From positions 124,001 through 188,000 of the forward strand of contig NC_072812.1 of the NCBI RefSeq assembly GCF_003013715.1: 64,000 nt of DNA, given 5' to 3'. This stretch comes from Candidozyma auris. Taxonomy: Eukaryota > Ascomycota > Pichiomycetes > Serinales > Metschnikowiaceae. The translations under genes and the position numbers were made by a program. This document shows positions 1 through 8,768 of the stretch, one piece after another. The notes under the pieces were generated by a model that was not told the origin of the DNA, did no database searches, and saw nothing but the letters and a program-made list of their open reading frames with translations. The first letter of the stretch is position 1. Each line of letters opens with the position of its first letter.

Positions 1-1801
1 GGGTGTCAAAGTTATTGAGCTGAGTCCTCAATATCATCAAGTTTTTAAAGTAAAATAGCTTTGCGTCAGAGCTACCTAGATGCGATTTTGCCAAGGGCAA
101 AGCGCTATTTTTCAACATTCCAATACAACTGTGCACAATATAATGCGCCATGTCATCGAAAACGATTGAGCTGATTAGGTCATAGATGTTTGATAGAATA
201 GTTAATGCCTTGCCAACAGGTGTGTACGCTTCGGGAAAAAGATTATCTTCGAACTCATCAAAAATTGAATCATCCCTGCCTCTCTGCTTGCCGGATGATC
301 TGCGTCTACCAAGACGTAAATCCTCTGCTTTTGGTTTATACTTCGTGAGTTTGTTGTCGATGTAGTTCTGGATGCGGAAAATGAGCCTGGATTGAGAAAT
401 GCTAAGCAAAGGCTCAAAAAGCTCTCCATATTCGATTTTAGCATCAATTACCGTGCTTGCAACTGACGTATCATCATCGAACTCGAAATATGCTGTAAGT
501 AAGTTCGTTAGCTTGCATAATTCTCCGATGTTTTGCTCTCGAAGAACCCTGTTTCTTACGTCGTCATATAAAGGCTCAAGAAGATCCTTGTAGAACGAGC
601 TAAGCTCCGCTGTAAAGAGCAGTTGCAGGTCAGCATCCCACAGTTCGAAAGGGAAATATTTGATAAATAGATTATACTCCTTTTCCAAGACCTTCTTGAA
701 CCAGGAGATTGTCTTTTGACAGTGTAGAATTAAGCCCTCCAGATCACCCAGTGGCTTATTTTGATCAATACTCCGATAGACTAGTTGCTTTCTGGAGTTA
801 AAATACTGGGATAGTACGTCGATAACCAACCCTTGGTACTCTTTATGCGATGAGCTTTGTTGCACGATTTGTCGAATGAGCGTAGGGAAGCTAGACACTT
901 CAGGCTCTTTGGAAAGCTCGCTTGCAAATTCACTGTATAAGATGATATCCCAGGACAAGCTCTTGAGGTTGCTGTTTTGTATTTTCGAGACAGCTTCATC
1001 GCCTTTCTTCTTGATGTTCTCTATCAAGAAGTTCCTTACCAAAGTCAAACCTCTGGTCATGCACTGGCGATAGCGTATGATGTAAACTTCGCTATCTTTG
1101 TAGTTGTTGTGGGATTCAAGGAACTCAAGACATTCTTGCAATTGCACCAACATCGTGTTTATTCTACCTGTACGAACAATGGAATTGCCAGAAGAGACCA
1201 ACTTCTTACTTATTCTCTCTAAAGGCTCAAAGATCTTAAGAACATGCTCCATCTGCTGAGCCTTGGCCTCAAGCTCATTCTGTTTCAGGAGGAGCTCTGT
1301 GGCCTGCGTAGCGAAGTCCGACGTTTCTCTCGACACTTTATCGTACCTGAGCCTCAAGTCATTGAGAGACGAAATCATGAACTCGTTCTCCCTCATTAGA
1401 CTCTCTATATGACTCACATTCATGTTGCAGTCTGTTTGAAATGACAAAACCAAATCATCGCTATAATCGTTCACGTTGTCGATGTGATGAGAGTCCAACA
1501 CGGCGTTGTAGTTGAACGTATCTAGACATTTCATCCATAGCTGGTCTTTTTCGTCGTCCGTGAAAGGATACGTTGGCATCACTTGAGCCACTGCTTCTTT
1601 CACATTGACCCCCACATTGAAGGATTTTGACCTTCCTCGCTCCGGACTTGTGTTCACTACGTGGTGCGATTGACCCTTGGGAAGCGTAGGATTGTGTATG
1701 CTTCTGGAATCTGTGGACTCGTTATCATCGGAATTTCGTGTGTAGGCAGGCACTTCGGAGGCCACCTGCTTCACTAGAGATTTCGACCTTCCACGAGCCA
1801 T
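1..1801 (-). CDS. COG3: COG complex subunit 3 (Sec34), 3'-truncated by window edge
   Basis: Sec34-family subunit of the conserved oligomeric Golgi (COG) tether, which captures retrograde vesicles at the Golgi. About 600 residues are visible from the ATG at 1801 with no stop before position 1, so the C-terminus lies outside the window. The N-terminus is a low-complexity Ser/Arg-rich tail. From about residue 130 comes the Sec34 helical region, with a coiled coil followed by a segment around LKIFEPLERISKKL and RYRQCMTRGLTLVRNFL, which is what identifies the family. It is divergent with MCM10; the ATGs are 134 bp apart if MCM10 starts at 1936. COG1, another subunit of the same complex, lies 18 kb away. 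Identification is from family memory and is quite firm. Confidence 0.85.
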   Translation of the reverse strand, partial: MARGRSKSLVKQVASEVPAYTRNSDDNESTDSRSIHNPTLPKGQSHHVVNTSPERGRSKSFNVGVNVKEAVAQVMPTYPFTDDEKDQLWMKCLDTFNYNAVLDSHHIDNVNDYSDDLVLSFQTDCNMNVSHIESLMRENEFMISSLNDLRLRYDKVSRETSDFATQATELLLKQNELEAKAQQMEHVLKIFEPLERISKKLVSSGNSIVRTGRINTMLVQLQECLEFLESHNNYKDSEVYIIRYRQCMTRGLTLVRNFLIENIKKKGDEAVSKIQNSNLKSLSWDIILYSEFASELSKEPEVSSFPTLIRQIVQQSSSHKEYQGLVIDVLSQYFNSRKQLVYRSIDQNKPLGDLEGLILHCQKTISWFKKVLEKEYNLFIKYFPFELWDADLQLLFTAELSSFYKDLLEPLYDDVRNRVLREQNIGELCKLTNLLTAYFEFDDDTSVASTVIDAKIEYGELFEPLLSISQSRLIFRIQNYIDNKLTKYKPKAEDLRLGRRRSSGKQRGRDDSIFDEFEDNLFPEAYTPVGKALTILSNIYDLISSIVFDDMAHYIVHSCIGMLKNSALPLAKSHLGSSDAKLFYFKNLMILRTQLNNFDT

Positions 1802-1935
1802 TTTTGGTGAACACCAGTAGCGATCTGTATGAAGCCAAGTGTAACCAGATCTTGATATCGCGTACCCATACAGGAAACACACGTCTGGTAGAAGCTCACC
1901 ATTATTCGTTTATTCAGCGTCGCCTCGCAATTGAA

Positions 1936-3723
1936 ATGGATCCAAGAGAAGCCGCTGATGACTTTTGCTTAACTGGAGACTCCAACGATGAGCTTGCAGA
2001 CTTAGAGAAGGAATTCGCGTTGAAAAGGCAGAAATTACTTGAGGAGAAAGCACGAAGGAAGAGGGAGAGAGCAAAACCACAAATAAACGTGGAAAGGTCC
2101 CCTCTGCCGCCTCGAAAGCAGTCCACAGTGGATTATTTTACAAAAGGAAGAGTAGATCCTGCTCAGCAGCCAGTGAGGTCTGAACCTGAGGTGAAGACTG
2201 TTTTCACCACACATACTAAACATAAGACACAGAAGGAAACACCCAATGGCTTTGCGTCTCGACTAGCGGGCATGGACCGCTCGAAAACAAACAAATTGGA
2301 TTATTATGCACGAGTTTTTGAGTTCGAAAATGTGCCTAAGTATACTTCCATTCAAGTGCCACCAGATGATGCTGAGACGTACTCCGGCATCAAGCTTCAA
2401 ACGCGTTTAATTCCCAAGGAAGCAGTTGTTGAGCTCTTCGAAGGCATCAAAATTCTTAATGTAAAGAGGCTTCTCGCGAAAGTGACGGGACCGGAGTTCA
2501 AAGAGCCCTCTTATGCCAACTGGTGTTTTGTAGGAATGGTGGTCTTTATGAGCAAGCCCAAGCACACCGTGAAGGGGCAAAAATACCTGATTCTACGCGT
2601 GGGCGATTTCGACCATTCTGTTGACCTCATGCTTTTCGATGCAGCGTTCGAGAAGTACTGGAAACTACAAGTAGGGGAAGTGATTGGGGTGTTAAACCCT
2701 CAAGTGAAACTGTTCAAGGGCACTTTCAACCTAACGCTAACAGACAATTCCCTTAGTATACTAGAGCTAGGCAGGGCTAGACATTTTGGGTATTGCGGCA
2801 GTGAAACGAAAAACGGCACCAGGTGCAAGAATTTTGTGGACGTTTCCAAACTGGCCCTTTGTGCTTATCATGAGGAACAGAAATACAAGGCGTCGGGGCT
2901 GAGAATGGAGCTTCAGGGAGTGAAAATGAGAGAGTCCGTGTATCACAGAGGTAATGCGCACTCCAACAGGCGCTTCGATCCTGATAACTGGGCCGGCATG
3001 GGTGTTTATGGAGGATCCCGCTGCGAGATTTTCAGTGGAGGTACTGGATTTGACGAGGGTAAGTACGACAAGCCTCCAAGTCAAGCAAGCCGAGCTCGAC
3101 AAAAGAAAACCAACAGCTTGCTCGAAAAGCGATTACGTGCAACGGTGGCGCCAAAACGGGTGTCAGAATTGGAGAAACTAGGCATTCTACGTAGCGGTAG
3201 CGATAATGAGACAGGCAATGGAGGCTGCGAAACGGCCACATGCGAGCGCCGTGCAGGAAAGCACTGTGGGAGAGAGGCAGAGAACCAGCCCAACGATGGG
3301 CGCGAAAAAGAGGGGTTTCATTTTCATAAGACAGCGGCCGGAGTTGCTTCCGCAACAGACAATGACAACAATGGTAACGGTGGAAAAGGGTTGCAAAAGT
3401 TGATTCTGGACATGGGTTTTGATCCACGAGACATTGACAGCAGTAACGCCTCCATCAACAACAGTGGCAGTGTCCCCAGAATGTCTAAAAATGCACACCT
3501 TCAAGAGCTCAAGCAGCTTTCTCGCCAAAAAAAGGTGTCCCTCGAGCCGGCGCAGGAGCAGCGCCGCAGGCAGGCAGCCAAATGGAGACAAAACGCTCAG
3601 CTTCTGCTGCGCAACACGCAAGATGGCAAAAGTGCGCCTCTAAAGAAGTTACCCCAGATGGATGTTAATAATGAGCAACGTTGTTACGGCAGTGACGGGG
3701 ACGACCTCGAGATCGTGGTGTGA
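1936..3723 (+). CDS. MCM10: Minichromosome maintenance protein 10 (replication initiation)
   Basis: Mcm10 links the Mcm2-7 helicase to DNA polymerase alpha and is needed to activate origins. The 595-residue product is close to the usual yeast length (about 570). An OB-fold region spans roughly residues 150-280. It is followed by the Mcm10 zinc finger with C287, C297, C309 and H312 (core GYCGSETKNGTRCKN), the diagnostic element. The C-terminal half is basic and low-complexity. The frame is open back to an ATG at 1738, but that would overlap the first codons of COG3, so the ATG at 1936 (MDPREAADDF) is preferred. Its known genetic partner CMS1 lies about 20 kb downstream, probably by chance. Confidence 0.9.
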   Translation: MDPREAADDFCLTGDSNDELADLEKEFALKRQKLLEEKARRKRERAKPQINVERSPLPPRKQSTVDYFTKGRVDPAQQPVRSEPEVKTVFTTHTKHKTQKETPNGFASRLAGMDRSKTNKLDYYARVFEFENVPKYTSIQVPPDDAETYSGIKLQTRLIPKEAVVELFEGIKILNVKRLLAKVTGPEFKEPSYANWCFVGMVVFMSKPKHTVKGQKYLILRVGDFDHSVDLMLFDAAFEKYWKLQVGEVIGVLNPQVKLFKGTFNLTLTDNSLSILELGRARHFGYCGSETKNGTRCKNFVDVSKLALCAYHEEQKYKASGLRMELQGVKMRESVYHRGNAHSNRRFDPDNWAGMGVYGGSRCEIFSGGTGFDEGKYDKPPSQASRARQKKTNSLLEKRLRATVAPKRVSELEKLGILRSGSDNETGNGGCETATCERRAGKHCGREAENQPNDGREKEGFHFHKTAAGVASATDNDNNGNGGKGLQKLILDMGFDPRDIDSSNASINNSGSVPRMSKNAHLQELKQLSRQKKVSLEPAQEQRRRQAAKWRQNAQLLLRNTQDGKSAPLKKLPQMDVNNEQRCYGSDGDDLEIVV

Positions 3724-4218
3724 CAAAGACGCTATTTTCTTCTCTACGTGAATTATTTGCTTTGTTTTATCTTGTGAATAACCCGTTGCCATTGTCGATC
3801 TGGAATGCGTGACAATAGCCTTGTTTTAGATTCTTCGATGATGTTTGCAACAATCGACGGACCCAATTTTTTTTCCTCATCGTTTTGCGGCCCTGCTTCG
3901 ATAAAGCACATGAACCTCGAGTCGCTTCGGAACGCACATGAATAGTGACGGAATAGTGGTTACCCTCTCCCAAAAGCGAGCATCCTGTATGACTCTGTGG
4001 CAGCGAATATCAGTCTGTGGACATGGCATTGGTCGCAACGGATGGCCATTGCTGCGTGGCCTGCGTGGTGGAGGCCCTGGCTCGAACAATTTGGCATTCT
4101 TCTCCATGTGAAAGTCCCCTCTACAGGAATCACCACAGGCGTTGGGGAACGGAGTATAAATGTTCTCCACCCTGCTGACCATGATTCTGCTACAGCTTAC
4201 CTTTCGCTAATTTTTATC
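3724..4218 (+). promoter_or_regulatory. Intergenic region and promoter of the CYP52 gene, TATA box 4155-4160
   Basis: This 495-bp gap holds the 3' end of MCM10 and the promoter of the P450. A TATAAA sits at 4155-4160, about 60 bp before the ATG at 4219, a usual distance for a strongly regulated yeast promoter. I looked for a CGG-N15-18-CCG oleate element, expected if the gene responds to fatty acids, and did not find a clean one. An open frame runs from 3997 into the P450, but its first 74 codons lie across the TATA box and are best read as non-coding. Confidence 0.6.
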
Positions 4219-5787
4219 ATGTCTTTTATCGCTGACGCCGTTGAGGCGCTCAAACCCCATATTGCCAAATGGTACACCATCGTGTTTGCTACTGTTCTTC
4301 TTTACTATGTGCATCGCAAGGTGAGAGTCTACAGAATCTCGAAAAAGTTTGGCTGCCAGGATACGGAGGGTGTCCCAGCACCATTCTTTGCCATTCCCGT
4401 GTTGATCGAGGCTCTCAAGAATATCAACAATGGTACCATCTTGGAAATGTTTAAAGAATACTTCAGCAACGTTAAGAACGACACCTGCCACGTTACTTTG
4501 GGTGGTATCAAGATTATCTTCACCTTTCAGCCAGAAAACTACAAGGCTATCTTGGCCAATCAGTTTAACGACTTTGCCTTGGGCAAAAGACACTCGCACT
4601 TTTTACCATTGCTTGGTGACGGTATCTTCACTTTGGATGCTCACGGATGGAAGAACTCCAGAGCTATGTTGAGGCCTCAGTTTTCCAGAGAGCAGATTGC
4701 TCATGTGAGAACCTTGGAGCCCCACGTTATGACTCTTGCTTCCCACATCAAGAAGGCCAACGGTGGAGTATTTGATATCCAGGACTTGTTCTTCAAGTTC
4801 ACTGTTGACACTGCAACTGAGATTCTTTTCGGTGAGTCTGTTTACTGTTTGAGAGATGGAACTGTCCCAGAACAGCCACCTCACAATGAGTTTCCTGAGA
4901 GAGCGGAGTTTGGTGAGGCTTTTAACGTTACTCAGAGATACCTCGCTATGAGAGCTTATTCGCAGATCTTTTACAAGCTCATTGATGGTCCTAGATTCCG
5001 TAAGTGTTGCAACAAGGTGCATAAGTTCGCTCAGTACTATGTGAACAAGGCTCTTGAGGCTCCAATGGAGGAGATTGAGGCCAAATCTGAAAAGGGTTAC
5101 ACTTTCTTGTATGAATTGGTGAAGCAGACCAGAGACCCCAAGGTGTTGCAGGATCAGTTGTTGAACATCATGGTGGCCGGTAGAGACACCACTGCTGGTT
5201 TGTTGTCGTTCACTTTCTTTGAGTTGTCTAGACATCCAGAGGTGTACGAGAGATTGAAGCAGGAGGTGTTAGTGCAGTTTGGTGAAGGTTCTCCAGAGGA
5301 CATCGCCAACATCAGCTTTGAGTCTCTTAAGAAGTGCGAATACTTGAAGTGGGTACTTAATGAGGTGTTGAGAATGTATCCTTCGGTGCCAATGAATTTC
5401 AGGGAGGCTACAAAAGACACTGTGCTTCCCACCGGTGGTGGTCCAGATGGCACTGCCCCAGTGTTTGTGGCAAAGGGCACCACTGTTGCATACTCTGTGT
5501 ACCTTACTCAGAGAGACCCCCAGTTCTATGGCAAGGATGCTAATGAGTTCAGACCCGAGAGATGGGCCGAGAACCACAAGCTTGGCTGGGCCTACTTGCC
5601 ATTCAACGGTGGACCAAGAATTTGCTTGGGTCAGCAGTTTGCCCTCACTGAGGCTTCTTACGTTGTTGTGAGATTGATTCAGATGTTCCCCAACTTGGTC
5701 TCCGCTTACGATGGCCCATACCCACCAAAGAAGATGTTGCATCTTACTTTGTCCATGTATGATGGTGTGCCAGTGAAGATGACGTGA
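4219..5787 (+). CDS. CYP52: CYP52-family cytochrome P450 (n-alkane/fatty acid omega-hydroxylase)
   Basis: Microsomal P450 of the CYP52 (ALK) type, which hydroxylates the terminal carbon of n-alkanes and fatty acids in the ER membrane with electrons from NADPH-P450 reductase. The product has 522 residues, the family norm. Visible features are an N-terminal membrane anchor (about residues 15-35, WYTIVFATVLLYYV), the I-helix oxygen-activation motif AGRDTTAG near 320, the ExxR pair (EVLR) near 382, and the heme loop FNGGPRICLG with cysteine ligand C469. Leucine is coded almost entirely by TTG and CTT, and codon bias is strong, suggesting high expression. The exact substrate (alkane versus fatty acid) cannot be read from sequence, and CTG-clade yeasts usually carry several paralogues. 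Confidence 0.9.
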   Translation: MSFIADAVEALKPHIAKWYTIVFATVLLYYVHRKVRVYRISKKFGCQDTEGVPAPFFAIPVLIEALKNINNGTILEMFKEYFSNVKNDTCHVTLGGIKIIFTFQPENYKAILANQFNDFALGKRHSHFLPLLGDGIFTLDAHGWKNSRAMLRPQFSREQIAHVRTLEPHVMTLASHIKKANGGVFDIQDLFFKFTVDTATEILFGESVYCLRDGTVPEQPPHNEFPERAEFGEAFNVTQRYLAMRAYSQIFYKLIDGPRFRKCCNKVHKFAQYYVNKALEAPMEEIEAKSEKGYTFLYELVKQTRDPKVLQDQLLNIMVAGRDTTAGLLSFTFFELSRHPEVYERLKQEVLVQFGEGSPEDIANISFESLKKCEYLKWVLNEVLRMYPSVPMNFREATKDTVLPTGGGPDGTAPVFVAKGTTVAYSVYLTQRDPQFYGKDANEFRPERWAENHKLGWAYLPFNGGPRICLGQQFALTEASYVVVRLIQMFPNLVSAYDGPYPPKKMLHLTLSMYDGVPVKMT

Positions 5788-6481
5788 GCATGCTAGTGCT
5801 GTGCGCTAACAGACTGTGACGTCAAACAAGTCAACAGCATACATATTCTTTCACCTGTCGCTTTTGAACCGGCACCAATTGATAGATTCGATATAGGTTT
5901 ACTGGGTCATTTCATAGGAGATTTTATTTATAGGCTATTCCATATACCGTATCATTGAGCCAAAAAATTTGTATGTGGGCTCGTGTCCAGCGAAGCCCAG
6001 AAGCGCAATATTTGCATCGACTTTCTTGCGGGGCTTTCGCCCATCTCATATGAAAGAGTTCACGGCAATCTCTTCGGATAGATGGCGAGTCTTGTGAGGC
6101 GTGCCGTCGTACAAGCTGCCCAGATTGAGTAAATAAGGCAAATGTGTACTAACTATGTGTAAAACATATTTTACCAAATTTTCGATTTGAGACTGCTTGC
6201 GGCGTAATTTTTCAAAATGTGCCTCAGTGCTCAGAGCTCTGAATATCAGCACTCTAGCATACGAAAAGCGAGATTATCTAAAAACCCAGCCCAGAAATGA
6301 AGATCTCCGAATTACATGAAAACTCACCCTGAATTCGAACCCCATCGTAAAATTTACTTCAACTCTTCACTTTTCCTTCAACTTTGTCTTCCCATTCTAT
6401 TACTACCGGGCCCTCTTGATTGGTGTCTTTCGCACGCTTTTTTTCACCCCAGGGCTCAGTGATCTCATCGCTCTCTTCACT
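5788..6481. other. Intergenic region, no gene recognised
   Basis: About 690 bp between two plus-strand genes. It holds the CYP52 3' end and the MYG1 promoter, which is pyrimidine-rich just before the ATG. A GTATGT at 5971 and a TACTAAC at 6149 look like intron signals, but no reading frame flanks them. No tRNA or snoRNA was recognised. Confidence 0.5.
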
Positions 6482-7486
6482 ATGGCAGACCCCAAAAGGC
6501 CAAAGCTCGACTCTTCTGCCATGAGAATTTGCACCCATCTGGGCCTGTTCCACGCCGATGAGGCCTTGGCCGTGTACATGTTGAGGCTCTTGCCCAAATA
6601 CAAGGAGGCGTCTCTCACGAGACTGAGGAAGCCTGAGGACTGGGAAGCGGCCGACATTGTGGTCGATGTTGGTGGGAAGTACGATGGGGTGAAGTGGTTT
6701 GACCACCACCAGAGGGAGTTCAACGAGACGTTTTCCGGGAAGTTTGCCACGAAGCTATCGAGCGCTGGCTTGATCTATAAGCACTTTGGTAAGGACATCA
6801 TCCAAGAGACGCTCAAAATCCAGAAGCCAGAAACCGTGGACTTGCTCTATTTGAAAGTATACAAGGAGTTCATCGAGGCGGTGGACGCCAATGACAACGG
6901 TATCAACAATTACCCAGGTGACGTTGAGAAGAAATTCAACGACAAGAACTTGGGGTTGCCTGCCATTGTGAGCCAGTTGAACCCTCGATGGAACAATGAC
7001 CCTAAGGACGAGGACTATGATGCTGCTTTCGAGAAAGCCAGCGAGTTGATGGGCACGTGTTTCTACAATTTGCTCAAAGGGTATGGCGAGTCCTGGTTGC
7101 CTGCAAGGGACATTGTGGAGGCAGCTTTCGACAAGAGGTTTGAAACGGACAAAAGCGGTGAGGTGATTGTGCTAGAGAGGTTTTGCCCTTGGAAAGAGCA
7201 CTTGTACGCCATAGAAAAGGAGAAAGACGCCCAGGGTGTCATCAAATTTGTGCTCTTCGCAGACCTGAGCTCGAAATGGCGTATTTCCACCGTGTCGGTG
7301 ACATCCACCAGTTTTGAGTTCCGTTTTGGGCTCCCCGAGCCATGGCGAGGTGTGAGAGACGAAGAGCTCTCTAAATTGACTGGAGTGCCTGGCTGTATCT
7401 TCGTGCATGCTGCAGGTTTCATTGGTGGGTGTGAAACTCAAGAGGGGGTGCTACAGCTTGCTAGATTGGCTTTGGAACACAAGTAA
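6482..7486 (+). CDS. MYG1: MYG1 family exonuclease (UPF0160)
   Basis: Myg1 family, a DHH-type metal-dependent 3'-5' RNA exonuclease. In animals it is reported to act in nucleolus and mitochondria; the yeast homologue is YER156C. Near the N-terminus are ICTHLGLFHADEAL and, further on, VDVGGKYD and WFDHHQREF, which supply the metal-binding His/Asp residues. The product has 334 residues from the ATG at 6482 (MADPKRPKLD), close to the S. cerevisiae protein of about 338. The frame is open to an earlier ATG at 6416 that would add 22 hydrophobic residues, perhaps an alternative targeting sequence. It converges on the next gene with only 32 bp between stop codons. Confidence 0.88.
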   Translation: MADPKRPKLDSSAMRICTHLGLFHADEALAVYMLRLLPKYKEASLTRLRKPEDWEAADIVVDVGGKYDGVKWFDHHQREFNETFSGKFATKLSSAGLIYKHFGKDIIQETLKIQKPETVDLLYLKVYKEFIEAVDANDNGINNYPGDVEKKFNDKNLGLPAIVSQLNPRWNNDPKDEDYDAAFEKASELMGTCFYNLLKGYGESWLPARDIVEAAFDKRFETDKSGEVIVLERFCPWKEHLYAIEKEKDAQGVIKFVLFADLSSKWRISTVSVTSTSFEFRFGLPEPWRGVRDEELSKLTGVPGCIFVHAAGFIGGCETQEGVLQLARLALEHK

Positions 7487-7518
7487 GTATATGTATGTAA
7501 CAGTAAAACAAACAATAA

Positions 7519-8352
7519 CTAATTACCGTCCAACAATGGAGCACCTTCCTCGGTGGTTGGCTCCCTGGTGATCTTGCCAGTGGCAGCGGCGACCAAACTC
7601 AACACGGCAAGAAGACCAGCAATAACGAAAGCGAAGATCCACTGCAACGCAAAGGTTTTGGTGAAGATCTGGTTGAGACCGACACCAAACATCAAGGCAC
7701 TGGAACTCAAGCCAATGCCCCAGTCGTTGAACACGACAATGAAGAAAGTAGGCACAAACAAGAACATCCAAATGAGAATGTTGGAGATGATTCTACCAAC
7801 AAATTTGTGAACGTGGAACAACACGGCACCGTTCCAGAACACAGCGAACATCAACCAGGACCATGGCAATGCCACGGTAGGCCAGTGGATCAACACCCAC
7901 GTGGACAAGGGTCTAAGCTTGTAAGTCTTGTGGGTGAAGTACAAGTAGGTGATGTTGGCAAAGTTCAACAAGAGCACGAGCTCGGACCAGAAGAAGTGCT
8001 TCTTGACGAAAAGTAACGTCCATGCAAACACACCCAAGTTGAAAGCGGTGAAGTGCCACCCAATCTTCTCGGTGATGGTGTGTCTCGACTCCGACAATGG
8101 GTTGGACGACTCGGCAGCAGGGACAAAGATTTGCACGACAAACGAGATTTGCAAGAAGAACAACACAAGCCAGTAGAGCAAAGTCACTATGATGTTGGCA
8201 GAGAAGGGGGTGTCGGAGACATGGTAAGGGTTGTGCTTGTCACCAGGCGATCTGCCAACAAAGTAGCGAATGCTGACGAAGGCAGCGAGGATCCATGAGA
8301 TGATGGTGGCCCACTTGTGGACGACAAGGCTGTTGGATGAAACCTGAGGCAT
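7519..8352 (-). CDS. DUF1774-like multi-pass fungal membrane protein
   Basis: A 277-residue, highly hydrophobic protein with about seven or eight predicted transmembrane helices (for example WATIISWILAAFVSI, VTLLYWLVLFFLQISFVV and WIFAFVIAGLLAVLSLVAA), ending in a polar tail. It resembles the fungal DUF1774 family, whose function is not known to me. The start is set at 8352 (MPQVSSNSLV). The frame runs back to 8445, but the extra 31 residues lie in what looks like 5' leader. A cytoplasmic tail rich in Glu/Thr (REPTTEEGAPLLDGN) ends in a dileucine-like EEGAPLL, often a vacuolar sorting signal, so vacuolar membrane location is possible. The family assignment is from memory. Confidence 0.6.
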   Translation of the reverse strand: MPQVSSNSLVVHKWATIISWILAAFVSIRYFVGRSPGDKHNPYHVSDTPFSANIIVTLLYWLVLFFLQISFVVQIFVPAAESSNPLSESRHTITEKIGWHFTAFNLGVFAWTLLFVKKHFFWSELVLLLNFANITYLYFTHKTYKLRPLSTWVLIHWPTVALPWSWLMFAVFWNGAVLFHVHKFVGRIISNILIWMFLFVPTFFIVVFNDWGIGLSSSALMFGVGLNQIFTKTFALQWIFAFVIAGLLAVLSLVAAATGKITREPTTEEGAPLLDGN

Positions 8353-8768
8353 AATTGTAGCTGAGTCAAGAGTTGGTCGAAGGGGAGAGAAGAAGAAGGA
8401 GGAGCCGATCAAGCCATTTTTATCTGGGCCAATGCGTGCCTCCACTCTGAAAGTTCTCGAATGCCTTGTTTGCTAGCCTGATGGCTGCGGAACAGCAAGC
8501 GTCACGCCTGCATTGCTCAGTCGTAAAGGGGCCTTGTGCACAGGGTGCGAGGCTCCCTAACGCACCCCCACTGGTGTTTAAGGGATCTTTAGCCCTTAAA
8601 GAGGAGGCACCTGATCCCCATGCTATTGTGTAGCCGAAAAAGTTGGGCTGGTCATGTAAGCCTGCTCTGTAGGGAGAAGCACGGATTCTACAGCTTGTTG
8701 GTGGAACAGTTTTTATCGTGCATACATAACTCTCGTCTACGGTGCCTCGCTTTTGCAGCCACGCATAT
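8353..8768. other. Intergenic region between GAD1 and the DUF1774-like gene
   Basis: This 416-bp stretch is the 3' flank of GAD1 and the promoter of the DUF1774-like gene, both read leftward. Open frames in it overlap the neighbouring genes and carry no recognisable domain. No RNA gene was recognised. Confidence 0.5.

Noticed and set aside
1738..1935. N-terminal extension of MCM10 from the ATG at 1738
   Set aside because: It would overlap the COG3 start codon and cover the divergent promoter; the extra sequence does not resemble Mcm10.
5971..6190. GTATGT followed by TACTAAC, an intron-like pair between CYP52 and MYG1
   Set aside because: No open frame or recognisable RNA flanks it. TACTAAC also occurs at 11917, 27730 and 37285, about as often as chance predicts.
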